A stretch of DNA of 64,000 bases from Oxytricha trifallax (GCA_000711775.1 ARYC01001375.1:44092-108091), one strand, 5' to 3'. Shown: positions 24,401 through 36,051, numbered from the stretch's first letter. The notes: generated by a model not told the origin, from the letters alone. Translations and numbers: made by a program.

Positions 24401-27400
24401 CTGATGCTTCTCAACAAAAGAAAATCGATGGAGTATTCTAAAGTGACAGTGCCTGAATAAGCTAGTGAATTAGAGTGCGTAAAGAAGGCACGCAACCAAC
24501 TAACCTCTGAAATCACAAAAATCATGAATAAAATTCAATAAAAGAAAATACCAGTTCTTGCGTAGATAGATTTAGATACTTCTCTTTAAAGTTTTCTTAT
24601 TCTATAAGACTCCTTTGATAAGAAAGTTATCAATGATCATCAATATGCTTACAAGGTTTATCCTTTCAACTATCTCTTAAGTGATGATAAATATTAGATG
24701 GAGTTTACTAACGAGTATCAAGTACTCACTCAAGCAAAATTTAAAGAGTGTAAGTACTTAATCAAGCTAGATGCTTTTCTACTCGCCAAAGATCATGTTG
24801 CTTTCAGACTCCCACTCTATGAAATGACACTAAGAGATTTCATAAAAGATCAAAGGAATCATAAGTAACTTGCTTTGATAGCAACTTAAACGTTAGAAGG
24901 CATAATAGAGTTACATAAGTTAGGCTTTGTTCACAGAGATTTGAAGCCTGAGAATATAATGATAAACTTCTCACCTGTAAGAGTGGCAATTATCGACTTT
25001 AACAGAGCATTAAGAGTGGAAGTATCAAGGCTAGGAAATGTAATGGGAACTCCAGGCTATTATACAGAAAGAGAAGACTAGAGAGACGGAGATTATCAAT
25101 GGGATTTGTGGGCAATAGCAGCAATAATAATAGAATGTGATATGCCACGCAAAGATTATTACTCAACAAGGTGTGAAAAGGATGCGAAGCAAAGAATAAA
25201 GCAATTTATAGATAAAAAAAAAGTATCTCAAGCAATGAAATTGATGGCAGAGTAAGAAATAATCAAGCCAAAACCGCGATCAGACATATCGATAGAGTAA
25301 ATAGAATAGAGGTTGAGTAAAATAAACTACAGACCTCTTCCACTTGATCCAAAAGTGAATTTTGAGTGATTAAATTAAATACATTTACTATAAATTTCAC
25401 ATTAAAACCTATTAATAACCCCCACCCCTAACAAATTACCTACAAATCAAAGCACTTATAAACCTCATTAAGGGGTTTTGGGGTTTTAAATCAAGCCATT
25501 TATTCCAGCATTTTAATTTATTGTAGAATTTATATCAGTAAAATTCATTCCCTCAAAAAGAGTAAATAACGCTCCTTATCTGGATACATAATTGTTTTCG
25601 TATAAGTTATTTACAGAGGTGATATTTACTTAAATATTCTATGAGAAATAAAATAGACCGCCTGTAAGTTAAGATATGTTATAATTATCTAGTACAAAAT
25701 TAACACAAGAGTGAAATCAATTTCAAAGATTAATAAATTATATATTTTAAAAATGCCTTAAATGCTAATGTCTTTTTAAAAGGAAAATATAAATTAATTT
25801 AAGTTTAATGTAAGTTATGCTCAATTCTTAAATTAAAGTAAGATATTTATTTTAAATAATCTCTGATATCTTAATAAATTAAAGTAAACAATAATAAGGT
25901 ATAATTTTTGAATATGAAAATGAAATTATTATTTAATACAGTTATATTACAATAAACTAGCATAATATCAAGCAAGAATAGGGTTTAGTGCTGAGAGGCC
26001 ATGCTATATGTTCAATAATCTCTCCTTTTTGTTATATTTTTACTTCATAGCAATATTTTTAGTATCATTAGCCACTGCAGTATTCATTTAAGAATCAAGC
26101 TACTTATTCTTAAAATTTGGTCTGCAGTGTGTCCAGTAGTGAGAAATTTGCTCAAAAATATGCATACTTTACTGATTTTCATAGAATTTATCCAGAGAGA
26201 AGAAATTGTAATTGCTGAAATCAATTAAATCAGGAATTCTTGATATTCATTTTTTAATTTACTAATTTGAATAGGACTGTTATAAATTAAAATTATTAAT
26301 GCCATTTGAAAATTTATGCAATTTTTGAAAAATTAATAAATGATTTTTTAAATAATAATTTTATATAGAGAAATCATTTATTAATTTTTCAAAAATTGCA
26401 TAAATTTTCAAATGGCATTAATAATTTTAATTTATAACAGTCCTATTCAAATTAGTAAATTAAAAAATGAATATCAAGAATTCCTGATTTAATTGATTTC
26501 AGCAATTACAATTTCTTCTCTCTGGATAAATTCTATGAAAATCAGTAAAGTATGCATATTTTTGAGCAAATTTCTCACTACTGGACACACTGCAGACCAA
26601 ATTTTAAGAATAAGTAGCTTGATTCTTAAATGAATACTGCAGTGGCTAATGATACTAAAAATATTGCTATGAAGTAAAAATATAACAAAAAGGAGAGATT
26701 ATTGAACATATAGCATGGCCTCTCAGCACTAAACCCTATTCTTGCTTGATATTATGCTAGTTTATTGTAATATAACTGTATTAAATAATAATTTCAAATT
26801 CAAATTCATATTCAAATAATTTACCTTAGTAACAACATCAAAGAGAGTTTAAATATTTTACTAGAAACTTGAGTTCACTATTTACAATTCTTAAATTTAT
26901 GTATTCAAATTGTTTGAGTTATTTTGATGAAAAATTATAGATCCATCCAATTTAGATCTTACTTAATTGAAACTTGAATAACTTAATGAAATCTTTGCAT
27001 TCGATACATTTTCGCTTTAATATAGAAATCCTCCTTGTTCTTAACTGGTCACATTAAAAAATTAATTGAGACTAATTTATAATTTCGATTTAATATGGGA
27101 ATTAATCTATGTCACATTTGTGATGTTTAGAGAAGTGCATTGAAAATCTATAATTTTAGTATCTAAGTACATAACACCCCCTTAATTTTGAATATCAATA
27201 TCTTTGAAACTGCTACTTTAGCCAATATTTATATTTGTATAATTATCACTTTATATTTTGAATATTCCTCCAGAATCAATTGCTCTTACATTTACAATTG
27301 AGCTGTTCTAAACTGCAACATAGTTTTATAGTCAGTTAACTATAAAATAAAAAATAAAAGATTTTAAGATTTAAATGATTTTTATTCAAACTCTAGCAAT

Positions 27401-30400
27401 AAAGGTCTATAAATTTTTATATATAAGTTATTTTAAAAGTATATATTTCTATACTGTAATCTCCATTGTATTTATATTTTATATTTCTACGTTTTTAAAA
27501 TAAGACAATTTTGAACTGAAATGTTCTCATATTTTATTCATAAATATTAATAACGTAAATTTATAGAATAGAAAGAGCTATATCATGTAATTTAAAATTA
27601 AAAAATAAATATAGTTATCATTTCCTAATTAAGTTGCAAATCCACCTGATTTCGCTGAAATGTTTTGAATTATAGATTATGATAGATTCAAGTAATTCTA
27701 TTCTGAAACTATAAAAAGTATCCCATGATCGCCTGTAGAACTACTCATGTTAATTGATGTATCAATAATTTGAATATTATTTTGAATATGAGATTTCAGG
27801 TAAGCTAATGATCCAAAACTACTGGATGAAACATTGTAAAATATTGAGTTATTATATGTTTCAAAAGTTATATTTTACTTCGATTCTAAGAAAAATAGTC
27901 CTGATTTATTACTAGCTGATATATTCTCAAAAGATGAGTTTGAAATTGTGATATTTATAGTATCTAAGTTTATTAATTTTATCAAGCCTGCATCTATTGA
28001 TGAATAAACATTAGAAAATTTGGACCTAGATACCAAAATGTTTGAGGAACTCGTCAAATTTGTCAATTACATGATTGATCCACTTCCATTTAGAGAATTT
28101 ATTCTATTAATAAAGCAATCTGCAAATGTTATATTCAATTTTTCACTGTACTGGTAATCGGCTGATTATATAGCTATTAGTCCTGAATTTCCATTTTTAG
28201 AAGTCATATTCGATATAGTAATTTTTTAAAAGTAAAATTCAATTGGAGATTATGTGTCAAGATGCAAGAGGGATCCATTACTTTATGAATAAGCATTTAT
28301 AAATGATGAACTGTACTAAGTTGTTGCATTTGTAAAATTAATTTAAACTAATTCCTTTGAATAATCTTTGTAATATATACTAGCTCCTCTGTCAAAAGCA
28401 AATGAACCATTTGATGACATAGATTCAAACTAAACTGTGTTTAATGGTTCACTTATGAAAATATCACCACCTTGCATTGCTGAATTATTTGTAAATTTAT
28501 TTCCTCTATTAATCAAAGTACAGTTAATGCAAGTTAGACTTCCTCCTTTAAGTGCAACATTGCTCACAAATTCTGATCCAATAACTGAAATAAGTTTTGT
28601 TTAATTTGAGGTTTCAATTCTAAGAGCACCTCCTTGCTCTACAAATTGATAGAATGAGAATTTACTGTTTGTTATATAAACTTTGAGTGGCTGATCTTAA
28701 GTGTTGACATAGAAGCATGAACCAGTTGTGACATTTTGATTCTGGAAAAATGCTAATTAACTTTAGCTTAAATTTGTAGGATAGCTCCCTAAAAACTAGG
28801 AATTGTTCACTATAAGATCGAAGGATGAAGTTTAATTTAAGTATAAAAACTATCCACCTCCATCATGAGAGTTTATAGCTAATTAACGAGTAAAACTTGA
28901 AAGAGTGTTGTTTATATACATTTACTTCAATCCTTCAACATAAAATACGCCACCTTGAGATCCAATCAAAGTTCTCATGTTTTCAAAGCCTGAAGTAATC
29001 ATCAATTCTAAAATCGATTACAAAATTTTGAGATGTTTTTAGTTCAAGTAGACTTATCATATATTTTTCAAACCCCGATTAACTTTTTGATGCATTTAGA
29101 AAATTAGAAAATATTTGTCATGATGGTTGGGAAGTTTGATTTAAAGACCTTACTTAAGTTTAATATCATACTTATAATAATTTAACTATTATTATATAAT
29201 AATATATACTTATTAAAGCTAATTTGTTATAATAATTTGTAGTACATTATAAAGCTAAAATTAATTAGGTAATTTAGCAATTTGAAATTGAGGAATCCTC
29301 ATAATCCAAATAGAATTAGCAATAAATCAATATAGAATTATACTTATTTTCAAATAGACTAGATAGAATCCTTAATGTTATAATATAATAATATTTCGTC
29401 CACAAATATTTATTATTATGGGTACCTTAGAATCTCTATTTTTATAGAGAGAAGTTCTAAAAATCTAGATAGAACTAATATAAGTCTTTATAAATTTTCA
29501 TCAATCGTTATATATTTAACTAAGTTATTATTTAAAAAATATTAAAATGTTAAAATTTCTTATTTGAGTTTTTGAGGGTGTCCCACTAAAGGACATTGTG
29601 TAATAATGTATATGTCATTATTGCTATTAACATCATTAAAGCATATTATATTAAAATAAATATTAATATATATAAATTTCACTAATCGAAAATTAGTGAA
29701 ATGCATTTCACTAATTAAACATTTGTGAAATTCATATAAAATAATAATATAAATGCCATTATAAATAAGAACCATTTTCAGCTGGTTTAGAAAATAATGA
29801 ATGTTATTGAAATTAGAATTAGTTATGTTCATCAACATTTAATCTGTTTTTATTCTAGCTAGACCACCATTAACAGTCGAATAAATCCCTGAAAATATCG
29901 ATTTATCTATCAAAATTTAAGATTAATTTGGGGATGAGAAGTTTAAGACAGTAAAATTGCTATAACTAATGTTATGGTCAATGTTAAGTTTAATATCAAG
30001 TAATCTGCTACCATTAAGAGCTTAAAAATAAGTAATCTTTGTATTGTTTAAGATAAACTATTCAGTTATATAGGAAAGACATATGGATACAATAAATCAA
30101 ATTGAAATAAAATAAATAAATTTATTTTCCCATATAAAATAGGTTGATCCAGATATGTAAGTTTAATAAGGATGTCTCATTTTCACGCTGAAAAATGGAG
30201 ACAATTCTTAAGATTATCCATTTGAAGTAATGCTGTTAATTCGAGTAAATATAGTATTTGTCATATTAAAAATAAGAGTTTCTACATCAAAGAATGGTCT
30301 AACGCAGCCTGTCAATATTGGAGAAATGGATTTAGTTTTGATTGAAAAGCATTCTAATTTGTATTTCAGCCTTAAAATTTTATCATGTAATTAAATACAT

Positions 30401-33400
30401 AAACATTTAATTTATTTTATTTAAGAGATTCTATGATTAATGCTTCATTTTACTTTTGGCAATATTTTTGTATCATTCCCGAAAGTGGAATATTAAAATT
30501 GAAAGAATAAAAAATGAATACAAACATATTCTTGCTATCATAATTAATGCAAAATAAATTATACACAGTTAAGATCAGGTTTAGATAAATTTATATTAAT
30601 TAAAGATTAAATGCATAAATATTTATATGAGTTTCAAAAACAAATATATACTGTAAATATAATATCGTAAAATTAAACATCATATAAATGCCACTGTTTC
30701 AAAAGCAACCTGCTTTCACCCTATTGGTAATTTATGAACATATTAGAATCTAAATTTTCAGGAACCATAATATATTATCCCCAATAAATTCTAGTCCTAT
30801 TTAAAACTATAATTATCTTATAAGCAGAATTTCTCATATAATTTATTATATAGCTAAATTAAATTTAAGTGTGTTATTTACACTATTATGGAAAAACTTA
30901 GAATATTAATTATTTTGTATTTAAATTCATGAAATTATTTTTGAAATCTATGACACTATCATATGTATATCTAATCATGGGATGTATGACTCCAGATCTC
31001 AATACAGTTTAATTCAAGAATATGGGAGTATATATGTCTTAAAGGTATTCTTATATAGTGACCCCTCCCTCATAATCGGTTAGGTAATTTCCCTCAAAAA
31101 TTAATTCTCCGACTAAGCTCTCTAAATAGAGAATTTAAGCCCTGTCTTACCTATAGGCTACTTCGATGAGAAAATTATCTGAAAAATCTTGGATGTTTCT
31201 GACAACTACCTAAGTGGCTCTTCTTATACAAAGCAGACTTTGGCCTAGCTTGGAGTTGTCGTAAGATGCATTTTAAGCGATATCGAGAAAAGAGGGGTCT
31301 TCGTAGTTATCAAGTATCGTAAGACCATTCTAAACTCTTCTATTTGATAAAATTAATGATAGTTACCATTTAAAAGTTCAGTTTAAATTAAAGGGATAAT
31401 TTGAAATTTCAAATAAGCTTCAATTTATTTTAAACTTTCCATTTTTATGAATATGAGTGTTTAAAATTATTATCAAGCATTGTCCTAATGACATCTTTAT
31501 TATTATCAAAATTATAATTGAACTATCCATCTGATATATTTACTCTAGGAACATTCACTATATTTATAACTCCACTTTATCTTGAGAAGCTATTCAATAT
31601 ATTTTAATTACTTTGATTGCTTAAATATATAAATAATGTCCATTTTATATTTTAATTGAATTAAAGTTATAATCCGTAAATATGTAGTATATTTATGATT
31701 AAAGCCAATTTGGTTATAGTTTATGGATAAAGTATAGAAATTATAGCTATAAGCAGCATATGATGTAGGCAATAGTAAATAGGGGTAAGAACTACTGTTA
31801 TTTATAAATTAAACATCAATTAATAGAAGTACATTTAATTATTAAATACAACATAACAATAATATTGCTAACTTAATAACAATTAAGAATATTAAGTACA
31901 AATTCAAATAATCATTGCAAAATTATAAAATTGTAATTATCAAGCAAGTCAAAATTTTATTGTATAATAAATTGTTGAGTATATTATTTTCAATTAAGAG
32001 TAAATATTGAATATTTTATTTAGAAAGAAATTAATTTTTATTAAATCTTTATTTATGAAGTTATTTGAATTCTGTCTATATTTGATCTGGCCAATTTAAC
32101 TTAATCAGTTAAATTGTATTCTAAAGGAATATATCCGTTTGCAGAGACATCCATGTCATCATAATTTACACATTAAAAGTAAATAAATATTTTAAAATTA
32201 TTTGATTAGAATAATTAGAGTTAAAGGAGTTAAAAAATGACTGTATTTTTAATATATATATATAATTTATACATTCAACTCTAATTGTCCCTCCTTAGTA
32301 ACCATGACAACCAACATTGACTGCAAAAACATTATTAGAAAAACAATTGCTACTTAGGGAATTAAATTAAATAGATAAGAAAAAATTTCTATAATTGTGT
32401 TAAAACTAGTTAATTTGAATATATTTTTAGTTTAAAATATTTTATATTTCATCTAGAATGTTATTTATTTGTTATAAAGATTTTAAGTAATATTATCGTT
32501 AAAATTTTTACTCTAATAGTTTGATTATTTATAAATTTCAAATTTAAAACTCTACTGCCAGCAATTCTAGATTGTATTAATTAAATAGAATAATCCCCAT
32601 AAAAATAGTTATTCTTAGAATATTAGCAATTGCTACCCCATAGCAGAATTAATTATTAGCATCAGGAACTATATTCTTTATTTCTTATCCTGAAGGTCCT
32701 CTCATTCTTATAAAAATCACACTTGATTAAGTAATTTATTATTTTATATTAATAATGAATATCGCATAATATATTTCATTTTTAAAATATATCATTTTAA
32801 TTGATTCATAGAGTCCCATAATAAAGGAAAGAGTATTTTAATCAATCAGAACTCTCCCATAACTAGTTCTAGGCAGTAAATCTAAGTATATGACTCCAAG
32901 CATGCTTTATAAACTTGACATTGTTACTTAATAAATAGTCAATTTATAGTCTGCGTATTTAGTAACTGAAATGTATGTACGCATCTGAATCCTAGTTTTA
33001 TTCCCAAAACTGGGGAACTAGTCTAGAGCACTTATTCTATTTTCGTAAATGTCTTTTGCATGTTTGCAAGTTTAATAAGTCATGTTACTGTTCTATATAG
33101 TGAGGGAAGTTAGAGAGATATTTCCTCTAAAATCCTCTAAGTCAAGGACTGACCCCGTATATTGCAGTTTATAGAGGGGATCCACTCCATGAATTTGGGA
33201 ATTGGGAGGTTTAAGAGAACCTAAATATTGTATAGTTCCTTTGTTAATACTTATACTATAGCATGGTTTTTGTGACCCAATAGTGTTTGAACAATTTGCT
33301 GCATAAGGGTTAAAATTTCCTGGAAACATATTTTCTTGTTGAGATTTTAAGTTATAGTTCAAATTATTTGACAAATCTGAATAAAATTACTTCTCATCAA

Positions 33401-36051
33401 GTGTCGTATTTGTGAAATTTCTTTTAATCAAAGCTTTCTTATTTCTAATAATACTCCCACAAGTGTTTAAATGATCCATATTGACTGTCTCAAATTAAAT
33501 ATGGCCTCCATAAGAATTAAGCTCAATCATACTGTTAAGCTCGTAGACAAAGTTATCTAATCTCACATTCTATAAAATAAAAATAATATAGATAATCATA
33601 CTTATAATTTAAGAGTAGGGGGCTGAGTTAGCATTGTTTATGGATGTATGTCAAATTAGATGAAAGAAGCACCTTAAGGAATATAGCATTAATCAGTACT
33701 AAAATTTATTATTAAAAAATAGATATGTCCCTTACGGTTATGTTTGAAACTCACAAGATTTTCCTCCACTTAAAATATATTACAAATTGCTAGTTTAAGT
33801 TATTGAGCAGCATTTTGATAAATAATTCATTGAACAATTGTAAGTTCCTAAATCTTAAGTAAGATTTACAACAGAGTCAATGGCATCAAACTTTAGATTA
33901 ATAATAGTCAAGCCTCCTCCCACCTTAAATTTGAAAGAATCTCTTAGTTTGTATAAAACTGTAATTGCTTTACCTGTCTCAGTTTCAATCTGTATCTTGG
34001 TATTTTAGGAGTTCTAATCATATGCCTATGGTAAATACTCTCCCCAAGGTTAGTTCCTAACCATAGCATGAGTTTCACTAGTTTACAATATAATTCTAAA
34101 AAATGCCGATTCAAAATAAGCACCTCTCTCATAAGCTCTTGCTATTGCATCTTATATAGAAAACATAGGGTTTGTTGTTGTACCTAGCATTTGAACTCCA
34201 GAGGTATAGTATTTCGGAGGTTTTACATATACGGTATCGTTAACAGTCCCTGATTTTTTAAAACAAAAGCCTGCTTACTTTTTCTGATTAGAGTATAAAA
34301 AATAACCTTTAAAACATGATGTACATTGATATTCGTTAGGGCCAAAACACTCATAGCAATTTTAGTTGCAAGTAAGGCATGTAGAATTGACTAAATATCC
34401 AAATTCATTATAATATGCTTTCCCGTATCTCCCTATACCACAATTAGGAACGCAAATGTTCTAAACTTAATCATAGTATCCATTTTAGCATCCTGTAATT
34501 TTACTCATTACAACTTAATTTAAAGTATCATTATAATAAAATTCACATGTTGAAACTCCTGCATTTCTTAAATCAGTAATGTCACATTCTATAAATTTTA
34601 TAACTTAAAAAAAAAACTGTCTTACTATAGCAAAGCTTTTGCTAATTTTGTTTATAAGTACTATATCCAGTTTTACATTATTCACACCATGATTCATTTT
34701 TAGCTCTTATGCAAATATCACCTTGAACAACTATAGATTTATATTTGATAGTAGTAATCCTACATTCTTAACAGCCATTATAGTTTAGGTTAGAGTTGGA
34801 ATCATAGTACATATTTTCTTTGACAAAATAGCCTGGTTTACATTTCAAGCAAGTTAATTAATCCTAACTGCTAAATAAATCACAATGTGTCTCCTAACTA
34901 AAAGGAGAATTCTATTATGATGGATCTAAATAATAATTAAAATAAATATATGGTAGCTTACCACAAACTCTAGAAGTATCTTTTGTATCAAAAGCTCCTT
35001 GACAAGTAAGACATGTTGAAGAATTTGTTTTTGAACAAGTCGCACAATCAAGAATATTGCTACATTCTAGAATAATCATTAATTTCCATGTTTTATTAAA
35101 TTTATTTAGGTTATATTAAATAGCACTTAATTTAAATCCTTTTAATGGATACTTATTATATGAATGGTAATTAAATTAGAACTTACTTTGACATTTAGAG
35201 AAATTAGGATATGTATAATTTATTGAGTTTTGGGGTATTGTTACCCATCCATTTTATTGTTCCTCACCTGGACAAGACTCACACCCAGTAACAGGGTTAC
35301 AAAGTGAGCAATGTTAGCCGCAATCTATTTAAAAAAGATTTATCAAAATTTGAAATATTCAAGATATATCATGATTATCATATAGACACTTACGAGTGCA
35401 GCTTTTGGTAGTTGGATTGTTCACATAATTTATATAAGTATCAATTTGATATAAAAATAATTATTTTGAATTATAATTTGACCTAGCGCTTTTACAATCA
35501 GAGACACATGAAGTTATACTTTGAGGGAGTAGAGCGATGTATGAAGGTTGAGAAAGTAAATAGAGACCGTCAAAGCACGTTTAACATTGAGGGAAATATT
35601 TTCCACTTATTTCAACTTCACTACATCATATGCACCCATTTATTGCCTCTGAGCATTCTATCATAAAATTTTCGAGAAGTTTTAATAATAAATATAAATT
35701 CATAATTCTCAATTGAATATTTACTCCCCTTAAATTTTACATTAGATAATTGTATAAAGAAATGAACTTACTTATGCATTGATTCAGATCTGTAGATAAA
35801 TATTCATCATTTAAACCTAAAATTATAGAAATAAAATAGACAAAACATTGGATTACACTTACAAAATATTAATTTTTATTTGTATTTGTATTTGAAATTT
35901 AAAAATGAGATATAGAATTAATATAGAATGTAAAAATAGTGAATATAATTATAAACTAATTTGCGGAGACTACTGCAAGAATTGTAATTAGTCCATTAAT
36001 TAGTAATAAGAGACAATTAGTTTTTACTTTTGTTGTCAAATGAGTAATCAT
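3498..36051 (-). CDS. Giant beta-helix-repeat membrane/surface protein gene, interrupted by introns, IESs and two TBEs
   Basis: Reading the minus strand with TAA/TAG as Gln gives a consistent protein architecture from 36.05 kb down to about 3.5 kb. It begins with a start at 36051 and a hydrophobic signal-like segment, then a Cys-rich part (about 34.2-35.7 kb). A very long region of short repeats of the type NSTFTDNYAQLKGGAFY follows, typical of parallel beta-helix/PMP-like repeats. It ends with a Cys-rich module (GSCVEGYQGILCADCQTGF, near 5.2 kb) and several transmembrane helices (5.1-3.7 kb). Coding blocks alternate with AT-rich stretches, TBEs (8881-12993, 21444-25488) and repeats. Order and strand stay constant, so the locus looks unscrambled. 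The exact 3' end is uncertain: the first in-frame TGA seen is at 3498-3500. Such proteins are common in ciliates; ligand and function are unknown. It could be two adjacent genes of the same family. Confidence 0.7.
3690..5260 (-). other. C-terminal Cys-rich module and multi-pass membrane region of the giant gene
   Basis: The minus strand reads a CxxG-type module (GSCVEGYQGILCADCQTGF, then HCSKCPNQA) directly followed by a hydrophobic helix. Further hydrophobic blocks include IIVWGLGIPFFALVLLI, then FRYGFIYRGYKNDFYFWEIV and helices near 4.1-4.2 kb, with a last one near 3.8 kb (FFVIIIVSNVIFFIYW). A GT-AG gap of about 30 nt lies near 4.3 kb. This Cys-module-plus-helices tail recurs in large ciliate surface proteins. 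Confidence 0.75.
8983..10040 (+). CDS. TBE transposase (DDE, Tc1/IS630-like), one frameshift
   Basis: A DDE transposase acting on the C4A4 element ends; in Oxytricha, TBE transposases are implicated in germline DNA elimination. The start ATG is at 8983 and the TGA at 10038-10040, about 352 residues once frame-corrected, matching the '42-kDa' TBE protein. Catalytic landmarks are HADEAVF (first Asp), LFVDNLSVH (second Asp) and FNGIEFYW (Glu). Compared with the copy at 59108, one base is missing near 9093 (GTCAACC against GACAAACC), giving an early TGA. The span of 1058 nt is one short of a multiple of three, which fits a single deletion. It could be a sequencing error or genuine decay. The stop lies only 6 bp before the end of the opposing gene. 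Confidence 0.88.
10047..10837 (-). CDS. TBE '22-kDa' gene, read here as 254 aa with a 26-nt intron
   Basis: The start ATG is at 10835-10837 and the TGA at 10047-10049. The N-terminal part contains FLPTMEGTKISFL and PNYPEISVTNLYEDA. Without splicing, the frame ends at a TGA at 10298-10300 after 179 codons, close to the historical '22 kDa'. Removing 10283-10308 (GTAATC...TTGTAG) joins HPFLS to RKPGTGIFLMKEH and keeps the frame to the end (765 nt, 255 codons). The C-terminal tail is basic and Lys/Glu-rich (TKRRNMG, EEEKKEKP). Two other copies in this window show the same structure. The function is unknown; no domain was recognised. Confidence 0.85.
10283..10308 (-). other. 26-nt GT-AG intron in the TBE '22-kDa' gene
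   Basis: On the minus strand it starts GTAATC and ends TTGTAG, with CATAAC inside as a possible branch site. It contains the in-frame TGA that would otherwise stop the protein. The phase is 1/2: C plus GG gives Arg. Confidence 0.75.
11405..12854 (+). CDS. TBE '57-kDa' C2H2 zinc-finger/protein-kinase-like gene, one frameshift
   Basis: The start ATG is at 11405 and the TGA at 12852-12854. The span is 1450 nt, and removing one extra base gives 483 codons, fitting the known 57-kDa ORF. Two C2H2-type fingers lie at about residues 85-150 (CEDCQNFFSTESSLKRHIN, then CTTCMKSYTHSAKVKRHM). A kinase-like C-terminal half follows with HRDLKPENVM, VVIDFNRAIR and GTPGYFP. The Mg-binding DFG is DFN here, and no clear glycine-rich loop is seen. 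The frameshift lies near 11565 (GTTTTAAAAC against GTTTAAAAC in the copy at 63652). The role is unknown; DNA binding by the fingers is inferred. Confidence 0.88.
16491..17100 (+). repeat. GC-rich dispersed repeat, copy 2 (SINE-like)
   Basis: It matches copies at 2770 and 17220 from GGACTTTCTAATAGAGC onward and ends with CATTCATCATCATC, an (ATC)n-type tail. Its 5' edge differs from the other two copies, which share extra sequence upstream. It lies about 120 bp upstream of copy 3 in the same orientation. Confidence 0.8.
17220..17880 (+). repeat. GC-rich dispersed repeat, copy 3 (SINE-like)
   Basis: It shares with copy 1 the start ATTATTAAATTAGAAAG and with copy 2 the tail of repeated ATC/CAT triplets. 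A tRNA B-box-like string GGTTCAATC lies at 17357-17365, downstream of CTGGGCGCAACGCATG, which loosely resembles an A box. This suggests, without proving, a pol-III-derived SINE. Confidence 0.8.
21524..22587 (+). pseudogene. TBE-2 transposase, start codon lost and one frameshift
   Basis: Same DDE family as the copy at 8983, with HADEAVFTFNTF, LFVDNLSVHKTKE and YSPQFNGIEFYWGIL all present. Compared with the copy at 57183, the ATG is ATT (21524-21526). One base is also missing near 21755 in a T-rich run, so the frame shifts to a TGA. The span of 1064 nt is one base short of 355 codons. The catalytic residues survive. The copy may be recently inactivated, or these may be sequencing errors; a lost start plus an indel favours decay. 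Confidence 0.85.
22597..23384 (-). CDS. TBE-2 '22-kDa' gene with 26-nt intron (253 aa)
   Basis: The start ATG is at 23382-23384 (MESMNDAMKRVQAQE) and the TGA at 22597-22599. It is homologous to the gene at 10047. The exon 1 core is FLPTMEGTKISFLRAILC. Removing 22830-22855 (GTAAGA...CTTTAG) joins HPYIS to KKSGTGIFLMKEQ and gives exactly 254 codons (762 nt). The C-terminus is again basic (GSKRRNLGG, KKEKPAP). It reads cleanly, with no frameshift. The function is unknown. Confidence 0.85.
22830..22855 (-). other. 26-nt GT-AG intron in the TBE-2 '22-kDa' gene
   Basis: On the minus strand it starts GTAAGA and ends CTTTAG, with CTTAAC inside. It has the same position, phase and length as the introns at 10283 and 62533. 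Confidence 0.75.
23920..25369 (+). CDS. TBE-2 '57-kDa' C2H2 zinc-finger/kinase-like gene, probable frameshift near its start
   Basis: The start ATG is at 23920 (MSANILRKTTAL) and the TGA at 25367-25369. One extra base in a CTTTTC run near 23952 shifts the frame; correcting it gives 483 codons, as in TBE-1. Two fingers follow: CELCERDFAHKSSWYRHM and CFKCHKQYSHTRDLKKHL. The kinase-like half has FVHRDLKPENIMINF, AIIDFNRALR and GTPGYYTERED. As in TBE-1, DFG is replaced by DFN. From 24092 the frame is open to the end. The conservation of DFN in both subfamilies argues that it is a property of the protein. Confidence 0.87.
25921..26796. repeat. Perfect palindrome: 426-bp arms, 24-bp spacer
   Basis: Bases 25921-26346 are the exact reverse complement of 26371-26796 by visual comparison, with no indel (position i pairs with 52717-i at both ends). 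The spacer is 26347-26370. Just outside the arms the similarity continues imperfectly (both sides keep TTCATATTCAAA-like text). It lies in a non-coding stretch of the giant gene, about 430 bp from TBE-2. Confidence 0.9.
33740..34420 (-). other. Long uninterrupted coding block of the giant gene (Cys-rich to beta-helix transition)
   Basis: About 220 codons read without TGA and with many TAA/TAG codons taken as Gln. The block starts with a furin-like pattern (CLTCNQNCYECFGPNEYQC, then CFKGYF) and passes into beta-rich text (GGGLTIINLKFDAIDSVV). This is the clearest single proof in the window of UAA/UAG read as Gln in a cellular gene. Confidence 0.8.
35626..36051 (-). other. 5' end of the giant gene: signal peptide exon, short introns, first Cys-rich repeats
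   Basis: The ATG at 36051 opens a frame with a hydrophobic run LLLLINGLITILAVVSA, a likely signal peptide or anchor. A GTAAGT donor follows near 35862 and an acceptor near 35817. A second intron starts at a GTAAGT after codons for NQCI. The next exon continues with Cys-rich text (CSEAINGC, then CSEVEISGKYF). The phase of the first intron is not clean, so its donor may differ by a few bases. An in-frame TGA lies at 35626-35628 between two cysteines. Confidence 0.6.

Larger units (their letters stand above)
21444..25488 (+). mobile_element. Near-complete TBE transposon (4045 bp), TBE-2, a second subfamily
   Basis: It starts CAAAACCCCAAAACCC and ends with the inverted repeat (last base A instead of G). 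It is flanked by AAT at 21441-21443 and 25489-25491. Gene content and order match TBE-1, but the proteins differ clearly, so it belongs to another subfamily. The truncated copy at 57102 is close to this one. It is inserted directly in protein-coding sequence of the giant gene. Confidence 0.95.

Noticed and set aside
24325-24525. Minus-strand open frame of 66 codons
   Set aside because: Antisense to the TBE-2 zinc-finger/kinase gene.
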